From contig NC_084599.1 of the NCBI RefSeq assembly GCF_033807715.1, positions 29,259,625 to 29,323,624 of the forward strand: a stretch of DNA of 64,000 nucleotides, written 5' to 3'. Positions 22,261 to 32,590 of this stretch are shown here, one piece after another. The notes under the pieces are model-generated. The model saw only the letters and a list, made by a program, of their open reading frames with translations, searched no databases and had not been told where the DNA came from. The stretch's first letter is position 1. Each line of letters opens with the position of its first letter. The DNA is from Cololabis saira. Its lineage: Eukaryota; Chordata; Actinopteri; Beloniformes; Belonidae. A program made the translations under genes and the position numbers.

Positions 22261-23952
22261 GGAGGTGTTTGGTTGTCATAGTTGCATCAAGTGTTTGTAT
22301 AACTTCACGTCTGTATTTTGATATGCACGTCCACAGTGTACAGTCAGAATGTGGTACTCGGTTTAACTCCCAAGGTCAAGCCCGAGCCTCGGCGTGCAGT
22401 CATTCCAGCAGGAAAAGCTTTCACCACAACGACTGATGGACTTGCTGGACCCGATGATGTCACCAAATGGGAGGCTCGTCACTGTCGACATCCCAGGCAA
22501 ATATTTGTCTTTTGAAGGTAGTACGCTGAGTCGGTACGTGTTGGCAGACACATGGGAGAAGAGGTGGAGCGCACAGGTTTTAGTTGTTTTTTTTTTAATT
22601 CTGACATTTCAAAAAATGTTTGGCTGCGGGTCAAACCAGATGTGGTGACGTAACCATGACGGGCACGGGGACTCAGACGCTTCAGCCTGAATTTGAGCAG
22701 TTCTTGTAAAAGCCGCTCAAACTGAGAGATTCATGTGATCATTGTGACATGAAGTCTTTCACTGCAGCTCCAGCTGTTAGCAATTATGAAGTGAACAACG
22801 ATGATCATTATCATGTAACCATCTGTTTTGAATTCCAGCGACAGTAGACACGTTCTACCAGACCACTGTAGCTACACGCACAATTACACAGGGGGTTCAA
22901 TATTACACATGGACAATATAAGTGTTGTGACGACCTGCTCATTCATAAATCTTCATAGCTTTCTTGTATACGTTTCTGATTAAATTTCACCATGTTTAAG
23001 CCTCCAATCATCACCTTTTTCAACAAATTAATTTAAAGTGAAGTATGTAATCAGATTTCTTGAATTCTCCACTGAACAAGACTAAATATCCAATCTTGTA
23101 GTAACATGATGACTTGTTCAAAAATATGAAGAAAATTCAGTTCTAGCAGCCAATCTTTTCAAAAAGACCAAAGAAGTTCACTTCCAACATTCTAGTTTAT
23201 TAAACCATCACCGCTGAACCAGGCTACGGTTTATGTGACTGAATTCATGTCTGGCCTTCAACTCATCCTCAGCAGAACTCACTGCACCTCAACTGTCTGG
23301 TATAATGCCCCTTAAAAACACACCATTGCATAATTTATTAATTAAACTTCAGTAAAAATAAGGACAATCGATGCATAAAATCATCTTCATATCTTGACTT
23401 TTGCATCTAAAAGTGAAAACTCATCTTTTCCTCCCCTGACACATGCACATGCTTACTGTCCCCTGAAACGCTATGATGCTTCAAAATGAGTCTGATGAAG
23501 TCATCAACTGTTTGCAAAAGAGCTCACTGAATCAAGGAGTGATTGATGCCTTCCAGATAAAGAGATTTTCTCCATTAAAATCATAAACACAAACGCAGAC
23601 AAAGATCAGAATCAAACACAAACCACAAACAATCATAAAATGCCGCCACAGTTATCGCTACGCAGGCTCTTAGCCTTCCTCAACACACTCAGACTGGAGC
23701 TTCAGCTCCTTTCAGATACACATAACGAGGTGGTCCTCCAGAATCAGTTTTGCTCCTGCAGAATACTAAATATATGTAATGGTTAGAGTGATGGGAAAAA
23801 GTGCTTCCCATACTTGATGAAAACAAAACTGCTGAGAACCTCAGAATAGCCTTGGCCGAGACAGGTGCAGACTACTACTCCGCCCAAACAAAGATTAGCG
23901 GTGGGAACAGCAATGTTTTCTCTATTAGAATGTATCTTCCTCTACACTTTAA
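22261..23952. other. Intron 5' of the internal promoter, nothing recognised
   Basis: Short overlapping frames at 22318-22648 have no signature. The rest is AT-rich unique-looking DNA. Confidence 0.5.
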
Positions 23953-23960
23953 TATCAGTA

Positions 23961-24345
23961 CTAGGGCTGTTCGATTTTGCCCAAAAATAAAATCTCGATT
24001 TTTTTCTCTCAAAACCCGATTTTCGATTACGATTATTTTGTGAAGTGACAAAAGGCAAAGAAATGATTTCAAATATGCTGTTTTTTTATTGAACATTTGC
24101 CCCATTGGGCTTTAAGTGCAAACTTTGCTCTTATTAAACCAAAAATGAATGAATAAAGTGCAAAACTCTGTAAAATAAGTAGAAAAAAAGTTTTAAAAAA
24201 TATAATAAAATATAAAGTTTTATCTCTGAAAAAAAAATCAGCAAATCAGCAAGTGAAAAATCGATTTTACGAGTTTCACGTTTTAAAATCGTTCTAATTA
24301 CATAATCGCGATTACGATTTAAAATCGATTAATCGAACAGCCCTA
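23961..24345 (-). mobile_element. 385-bp hAT-type MITE, 8-bp duplication atcagtac
   Basis: Ends TAGGGCTGTTCGATTTTGCC and AATCGAACAGCCCTA, with atcagtac at 23953-23960 and 24346-24353. Both ends and interior are closely similar, in reverse orientation, to the copy at 3743-4487, minus its transposase-containing centre. Confidence 0.92.
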
Positions 24346-24353
24346 ATCAGTAC

Positions 24354-26078
24354 ACTCCTCTATTTCATCGTCATTCTGCATCGAGACGCCTGATGTATGT
24401 TCTGACCCTTTGTATGCAGCTGTTCAATCAAATCTACCAAAATCTGAATCATCTCTCAAAGTATTATTCTTGGTAACTTGGATACTCGGTTTTCAGTCCG
24501 GAGATTCACCTAGTTGGACAGAACCTGTTAAAGAGGTGTATCAGGTTTTTCCACAACAGTTAGCACTTCCCCTTCTGCTTCGTGTCACTATAAGACACTA
24601 TAGACGACCAGACTATCCAGAAAAGCATCGAGTCCCTGCATCTTTCTGATGATACAGGGCACAAGAGCTTATTTTGAATGAGTGAGGCCAGATAAAGTGG
24701 GTTATCCCCCACCGCCTAACCCCTAGCACGCCTGGCACCATCTTTCAGGTAAAAGTGGATGGGGATTTTTGATAACATTTTTAAAAGTCTGAAAAGGTCT
24801 AACAATCCTAACGACCAATTAAAGGTCTTCTAAATGAAGCTTCCAAATTACTTCCTGATGTTCAGTTTATGCTTACGGTGAGATGCCTAAAAAGAAAGGA
24901 ATGCAAGGGTTGGATAGGGGAAAATAGTGTCAAACCCATGCATGCATGAGTGTCTTAGTGGCTGTTTTTAATACCAAAGCTCAACACACTTCATAAAGCA
25001 GTGGTTTCCGCTATCATTATAAATCCATATATCTGCGGTTAACCTGAAGTAAGGTCGTTCCTCCTCCTCCCACCGGCGCTTTTTCCTGAGCAGCGTGTTT
25101 GTTAAACACGCTGGCCCTCCAAACAGATGCAGGCCTGAAGATTTGCTGTGAATGAGGTGTTTGTGAGGCCACTGTGTAACCAAATCCACCAACCAAATGA
25201 CTTGTTCAGCCCAGCTGGCTGCTCCAGCTCATACGACAGCGTTGCCTCTGCTAATGAGAGTAAGCTGTGAGTGAGGAGTGTCAAGAGTGTCACGCTTGTT
25301 TGTGCCAAGTTTATACTGAAGCAGGACTTCAAAGTGAAGCGTCGGCGAGTCTGACAGTAATAGGACGGCATTTCACCGGCAGACCGATACTGGAAGAAAG
25401 TCAAATCATTAACCAATGAATGAGAAATGTGATGCTTTGTAAAGGATGAACTGTTGCGTCAAGCGATGGTGTCGAGTGAGAAACTGTAGAAGAGCGGAAA
25501 TGCTTCCATCAAAGCCGATGCGGCAGTTGCAAAAGATCTTGAAATTTCAACAGTCAGTGAGTTACCAAGAATGCATGACTGTTAGGGACGTGGTGAAAGC
25601 TCACTAAGGGAAACATTGGTGTGGATAATGGGAAAAAAAAACTACCTCTCAAGACCTTTTCCGTTAGGAAAAAAAGTTTAAACCATGCTGGTAGTTTTTT
25701 GGTTTGGTTTTAGGTAAACGAGTGAAGCAGCAGCCAGAACATCAGACTGTGCATCAACAAATGTGCAGGGAGAATCTTGCGCCACCGTGTGAAGAAATGT
25801 GTGTTATTACAAAGTGAAGTTAATAACACCTTATTAAGTGCAGGGAATATTCTACAGCACATAATGTAACTGGTCAGGAGGAGCTTAGACTGCTTTTAAA
25901 CAACAATATGATAAAGAAGCACGTTGTCGCAGCACTGCTTATACTTCGATAATCTCTTACAGGACTCAATTCCTGCACTTCCACACACAATAAAGCTTGA
26001 AGATGTTGCTGACCAGTGTGTTTTGTATTAGAGGGGAGCTTAATCTTTTTTGGATTCAAATTTTTTTTCTTGTCAAAG
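24354..26078. other. Intron, unclassified
   Basis: Mixed composition; small frames at 24410-24649 and 25102-25416 lack signatures. No transposon ends found. Confidence 0.45.
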
Positions 26079-26086
26079 TCAATTTG

Positions 26087-26798
26087 CAGAGGTGTCAAGT
26101 AACGAAGTACAAATACTTCGTTACCTTACTTAAGTAGAAATTGTGGTTATCTATACTTCACTGGAGTAATTATTTTTCAGACGACTTTTTACTTTTACTC
26201 CTTACATTTTCACGCAATTATCTGTACTTTTTACTCCTTACATTTTAAAAACAGCCTCTTTACTCTATTTCATTTCGGCCTTTAAACAAAAACTATCCAG
26301 TTAAATTGCTCCATCCGGATAGAGTGAATTTGGTTGTGGTTGTTTCAGATGTTCTTGTCCAGTTTTGTTCTTACATCTGTTCCCTCAGATTCCTGCAACT
26401 AAACTTGGATGTACATTCCAATAAAGGTTAGGATAAATGATAACATGCCTCTGAAGTTTGACTTTTTGCACCATTACAATACTTATAGGCAACTAGTCAT
26501 CATATCTTCTGCTCTCTGAAACACATGTTAATGCTCAATAGTACACATATATGGTTCTTTAATATATGTGCATTATACTAAGATGCATTAATTTTGAATG
26601 GCTTTTGTCCTTAATGGCTTTTTTCCCCCTTACATTACTTTTACTTTTATACTTTAAGTAGTTTTGAAACCAGTACTTTTATACTTTTACTTGAGTAAAA
26701 AACTTGAGTTGATACTTCAACTTCTACAGGAGTATTTTTAAACTCTAGTATCTATACTTCTACCTGAGTAATGAATGTGAATACTTTTGACACCTCTG
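26087..26798. mobile_element. 712-bp hAT-type element with CAGAGGTGTC ends
   Basis: Left CAGAGGTGTCAAGTA and right TTTGACACCTCTG are inverted ends; flanks tcaatttg (26079-26086) and ttaatttg (26799-26806) match at 7 of 8 bases. Subterminal TACTTTTACTTNAGT-type repeats are seen at both ends. No transposase frame remains. Confidence 0.85.
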
Positions 26799-26947
26799 TT
26801 AATTTGACAAAAATGCCTCAGCATTTAACCAGCATCCTCATCCGCCACACGCGTCAGCCACAAAACTTTCAGCAAATATTCACTTAATCTGACTGCCCAG
26901 CAGAGGGCGGTCTTTGTCTAAAAAACATCTCTGCAACCAGAAGAGAG

Positions 26948-26951
<4 letters not shown>

Positions 26952-27005
<54 letters not shown>
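26952..27005. repeat. (CA)n microsatellite, 54 bp
   Basis: Uninterrupted CA repeat. Confidence 0.98.
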
Positions 27006-27007
<2 letters not shown>

Positions 27008-28969
27008 AGGTTGAGAGGACAACAAATCCATTATCACAACTGGCAATAAAAATGCATTAGTGCACAGCAGCAATGATTTTCCTTCCCTTTTTATTTTTTT
27101 CATCAGTAAACATTAGATACCATATTTTACATCACCAATATTGTATCTCAGCTCCATGGAGTAAACGAAAACAAACTTTATCTTGTGGAAAGTGGACAAA
27201 GCGCTAGTTAAAAACAACAAGAAAAAACAACAACAACTATTTATTTGTCAATGTGACCTCTAAGCATCTACACCAGCTCTCTTATGGAACAATCAATATG
27301 CATCTGGGGACGGCTGGGCTGCTGGTTGAGTGTTTGTGCATGTGTTTGTATACACAAGAAGAAAAATACACGTGTCATATTCACGTGTAATGTGCTGCCA
27401 GGCCGGTGGGGCTATTCCGGGCTCAAGGGTTGTTATTTTGGGGGTCTGCTGTGTTATTGTTACCCCCTGCCCAGTTCGGCTTGTACTCTGACTTATTTCA
27501 CACTCAGAGCGGCGGCCACAGCGGGCGTGAGACACGTTTTAATAAGTGAACTGGGAGATAGTGAGCTGAGTCAGTCGACTGCATTTTTGGAATTCAAGCA
27601 TATCACTTCTGTTTCACACATTCTTTTTATTGATATGCTTCTATGAAACACTTCTGTTGCTCTCGTAACCTGCCCCATATATTTAGACAAACCAAACTGA
27701 AGCAGTCTAGTAATACGATTTAGATTTTCTAAACTATTTGGGGAATACCACACACATAACCAGTCAAAATAACACGCATACCTCTTGTCAAACCCACAAT
27801 CTCTCTCACAGTTTTACTGGCACAAAATAACATGCATATATGGAGACTTCCCCATATAATGTGTTAAATGTATAAAAAGGAGCAGCAGCATCATAAACAG
27901 TGCATTTAATTCAGCTGAGGGTTTGGTATGTTTTTTTTTGCCCAGACTGGGAAAAGTTATGGAAGTCTGAGTCAACTACTGACCCGGCAGCGGTGCGGAA
28001 AACTGGGTGGTGCCCACTGATCCCAACCCAGTTTCATGTTTATCTACAAAGAGGACAGGAACAGGCATGAACACAAGAGTGAGAACACAAAAAACACCAC
28101 ACTATCATGTGCAAGAAAAGTAGGCATGCATGCGGTTGTAATGTGTGAGAAAGCTCGATGCTGTTGCAGCTGAGCACACATGCACGGGCAAGGAAAGCAA
28201 TGTGTGATTACTATCTGCGTAACATGAGTCAGCTCCTCTTTGTGACGTCAGAATAGCAAGCATAACACGCAACAAAACACCCACCCTCTTTTCAGAAACG
28301 TGTCAGAGGAACATGAGTTACATTTGCCGCCTGAGGCGCATGTGCCTGATGAAATAAATGTCAAGCGGTAAATGGTTAAAAAGAAATATTCATCAGCATT
28401 TGTTAACTTATGACACTGAGAAATGTCTCTGAGAAACGTGTAGTAAAAACAGGAAGTCTGATCACAGAATGTTGCCACAAACAAAATGAGCTTCCTCTCA
28501 CAAGCTGATGGGTAAAATGCCAGTAGACAAAAAAAACAAAACAAGTAGAGCTGCAGAAAAACAAGTTCATCTAACACTGACTTCAACCCTGAGCTGCACT
28601 GCGGCGTGAGCTACTTCTACTATTCACAGACTTAAATCAGCAGTACCTATCTGAGCATTGTGACATTGTCAAGTCCGGTCCTCTCCCACCGTCAGGTTTC
28701 ATCACACTGGTGAGCATGACAGAAAGAAAATGTTTGATGAGAACATTGGTATTAGAGGAGATGTTCAAAGTCATCCTTTAACAGCAAGTTTTTTTCCCAT
28801 TCACACACATATCAAGAGTCGCAATCAGAAAAATGGGTTTTCACATAACTATCCTCATTTTTGCTGCTTATAATACTTATTAGTCTTATATCTATCCTAT
28901 TGAGTTCATTTCTTTTCCAAAACTCAATATATGTATACCAGTTCTCTATCACTATGTAAAACCTTGTTA
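27006..28969. other. Intron, nothing recognised except the CRE at 28243
   Basis: AT-rich unique-looking sequence; frames present are short and unsupported. Confidence 0.5.
28243..28250. promoter_or_regulatory. Perfect CRE palindrome in pde4c intron
   Basis: TGACGTCA within tttgtgacgtcagaat. It is the fourth full CRE between the upstream first exon and the common exon. There is no TATA or exon nearby. Confidence 0.35.
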
Positions 28970-29334
28970 CAACCAAAAACGTAATAATGGCCAATAACGT
29001 AATAACTGCATATAACATAATAACTTTGGCCATTTCAAATGTAATAAGGCCAATAGTGTAATAATGTGCCAATAATGTTATAAAACGTTTGAGCCAATAA
29101 CGTAATAACTTTTTGCCGATAATGTAATAAGGCATTACATTATTGGCTGGTTATTACATTATTGTCCTGGTATTACAAAATTATTACAAAATTATTACAT
29201 TATCGGCAAAAAGTTATTACATTATTGACTCAAAAGTTTTATTACATTATTGGCACATTATTACACTATTGGCTTTATTACATTTGAAATGGCCAAAATT
29301 ATTACATTATTGGCAGTTATTACGTTATTGGTTG
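28970..29334. mobile_element. 365-bp foldback (palindromic) element
   Basis: Starts CAACCAAAAACGTAATAA and ends TTATTACGTTATTGGTTG, flanked by TA on both sides (28968-28969, 29335-29336). The left arm (to about 29130) is the near-exact reverse complement of the right arm (from about 29150). Each arm consists of tandem units of the kind ccaataatgtaataa. A TA duplication suggests a Tc1/mariner-like mobiliser. It would form a hairpin of about 160 bp. Confidence 0.85.
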
Positions 29335-29336
29335 TA

Positions 29337-31344
29337 TCAAAACAAAAAATAAGACTAGTGTGTGTTATGTCTGCTGAGTCCAGCCCCTAGTAGTGCTTAG
29401 CTTGTGTGAACACCCCCTCCTGTGAATAAGAGCACTGAAAAGATGCAGGATGCAGAGTTTAGGAACGTACCCCAAGCACGAGTGTCTCCGACCGTGTCCT
29501 AAACCAGATGGCGCCCCTTTCTTTCCCAACCGGAGGTCTTTGTTCATTGTCCTTTGTGCTTCTGACTCATACGAGAAACAACCGTAAGAGGAGATCAACT
29601 GCACATCTGACCCAAGCCTCTCACATGGGGCACGCGCTCTTGAACTTTACAACTCAGTTATTTTTCTCCCATGAACCACCTGGTGGCTCCGGCTGGACTC
29701 CATGGTGCTTCGCTGTGACATGAACCAATCAAAAAGAAAGAATCCAGGTCAGAGGCGAAAAGAAAAGTGATAGAATCAGACGGAGAACGGATCTGATTAA
29801 TCTCCACTGAGCACAGGACGCAGGAAAAACCATTGAGGAATGCTGCAGAGTTCATCCACGGAAGTCCCAGACAAGCCTCAACAAGGCTGCCAAGAGTCAG
29901 ATATACAAGCAGCCTCCAAGAAAAAAGCAGAAATTCACCAGAAAAATGAAGATATATTTGTTTCTTTTCAGTTTTCTTCCTCTCTTTGCCGTTTTAGTTG
30001 GAAACACCCAGAATAATCCCAGTCATCACAACTACTTCCTGAGAGGGTCTCATGCAGTAAAAAAAAACAAAAATACAAAACATAAACAAGACCTGGAGAG
30101 ACGTGCAAAATCTTGAAAATTAGCTTTGTTACTCTATCTCTGATGAACGCTCACTCACTCTGTTCGCAGGAAAGGGGAAGAGTTGAACTGTTGCTGAGAG
30201 CAGCGACACTGCAGAATAGCGTCAGTGAGGGTTGACCTCTTCCTCTGGCGGTCTATGCGCTCGTGGAGTCCCCTGAGGTCGCTGTGGGAGCTGACGACAA
30301 CCCACCATGTGCTCGGAGGCTTTCAAGGAGAATGATTTGTGCAGGATATCCAGTTACAAGTCAAATGTATTCAAAGCTCACTGTCTTTTATGCCTCTGGT
30401 AAAGTTATCCAACGAAAACCACATAGCAGTGAAGGAGTGACTCTTCCCAAGCCTTCGGAGGCTTAGAGTTACGGATGAACTTTTTGGTGTGTCACAACTT
30501 GGGAGCTCTGACTCCTCGTTGGCTGAAGGGTGTTTTTGTGTCTCGCAGAACTTGCTTGACGCAGTTCTTCGTTGACACATGAGATCAGCACGCCTCCTGA
30601 CCCGATACCCTCCTTCTGCTGCCCTGCAGCTACAGGATATTGTTAGAGTTGGTGCCGAGCAGGCTGACGAGGAGGGACGGGGAGAGGCAAATGGTACGTG
30701 TGCATGCAAGGCATAATTAAAACAACAAAATCACAGCAAATGTTCAAACCCCAACTGCGGTGGTCTACGACATATGTTCCATGGAGGTTTTTGGATTGTA
30801 TTGTAGATACAGAGTAACAGATCCCTGTTCAATAAGTGTCAGATTGTTATTTTGATTCATCAAATAATGGTTTAATCTTTGACATGTCAAAAAGAGAAGA
30901 AGAAAATAAATTAAGTACAGAAATATATCCATCAGAAATGGTCACGGCCAAAATAACACCTTTTTAGATGTTGTTTTGCTTAATAAACAATCCAAAACCC
31001 AAAGACAATCTCACATACTGAATCCTGAGAATGTCTAACATGCTTTTTTAATATTTTTTTTTAATTGAACCTTTCTGTAATCAATCATATTTCATTGGAA
31101 AATTATTGTCATGGGAGACATTTTATTAAGATTCACCAGTAAGTTTATGAGAGCGAACAAAGAAAGCAGACAGTTAAAAGGGAAAGTTTCAACACAAAAA
31201 TCACATTATTAAACATTTCTCACTTTACTTCACTTGAAACTCTGACAATAAAACAAAAATATTATATCCAGAAAGAATAACAACCATCTTTTTCAACCAG
31301 TTTTCGACAGTCATATTTTTTCGTCTTGCTTACTGAGGCCACCA
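29337..31344. other. Intron, with a GC-richer block at about 30160-30710
   Basis: The block has open frames on both strands; the minus frame 30371-30709 ends at a possible donor of the wrong phase for the pde4c common exon. No family was recognised. Confidence 0.4.
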
Positions 31345-32590
31345 GCTTATATGAACCATTTTTTCACTTTTTCACGTAGTACTGAATCTGCTCTGTGTAA
31401 GGTCCAAAATGACATCCTCCTGTCTCTGGATGCTAAAAAACCTGTGCTTCTAGTGATATCGGACCTCACTGCAGCATCTGAACCACTTAGTCCTCCTGAA
31501 ACCCTTCAATCAGCTTGTTGGACTTCAAGGCCCTGTGCTGCAGTGGTTTAGCTCCTATTTTACAAACAGTCTCTCCTGATCAATGACATCTCTTCTTCTT
31601 CAGCCCCTCTAAACTCTGGCGTGCCTCAGGGATCCATTCTGGACCCTGTTCTATTTTCCTTATACATGCTGCCATTATGGTCATGTCAGCACAGTAATGT
31701 TTCCTTTCATCTGTATGCAGATGATTTACAAATGTATTTGCCTGTTACACTCAGCTCATCAAGTCCATTCAATTCCAGCCACAGTTGTTTGGATGACATC
31801 AAACTCTGGCTGTCGCATCCTTTTCGAGTGTATAGTGTTTTCAAGATTCAAGATTCAAGATACTTCATTTATCCTGAGGGAAATTACTGTGCAATAGTTT
31901 TCCCCCTCTAAGCAGCCTAGCAGTATCCTAGCTACAGTAGTCAGGCTTTTCACCTTCACCACATTGTTAAAAATCTAGGTGTGACCCTTGACAGCAGTTT
32001 AAAATTTGATAAACATATCAACTCAGTTGTCAAGGCAAGATCTTTTCAACTTTGTCTCCTTGCTAAAGTCAAGCCCTTCCTGAGATGTGGTGACCTGACT
32101 TTATTTTGGAATTAATCAAACTTTAATCAAGATTAATCAAACTTCTCTGTGTCGCAACTTATACAAAATGCTGGAGCTCACCTGTTGACAAACACTCAGA
32201 GACATGACCATATCACACCTGTACTCCGTCCACTGGCTCCCAGTACACTTCAGAATTTATTTCAAGCTCATGTTGTTAGTTTTTAAAGGAATTAATGGCC
32301 TTGCCCCCCCATATTTAAGTGAGCTTTTAAGTCTTCTCCCACCCTACAGAGCTCTGCGTTCTGCTGGCCAGTGTATGTGCCACGGTGGAGGAGCAAACAG
32401 TGGTGGGTGATCGTTCCTCCAACCCAACCTGCAACTGTTTAAAGCCACACTCAAAACCTACTTATCTACATTTAATGTTTTTGAATTTGGGTCTTTTAGT
32501 GGTGTAAAGTGTATTTTATGTTCAGCACTTGGTTCAGTGCTTGGTGTTTTTAAAGTGCTTATAAATAAAGTTGGCTTGGCTTGGCTTTTA
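31345..32590 (+). pseudogene. L2-type LINE, 3' part with broken RT and (TTGGC)n tail
   Basis: Plus-strand pieces in RT order: ALCKVQNDILLSLDAKKPVL, then VPQGSILDPVLFSLYMLP, FHLYADDLQMYLP (catalytic YADD), HSCLDDIKLWLSH, NLGVTLDSSLKFDKHIN, and further on WLPVHFRIYFKLMLLVFKGI and NGLAPPYLSELL. These are typical L2-group RT and C-terminal blocks. The 3' end (aaataaagttggcttggctt) has the short tandem tail of L2 elements. Stops, deletions and a foreign insert at about 31840-31925 (tandem ttcaaga) break it. Confidence 0.9.

Noticed and set aside
30371..30709. Minus-strand frame as a fourth pde4c first exon
   Set aside because: The available donor (A|gtgagc) leaves phase 1, not the phase 2 needed by the common exon.
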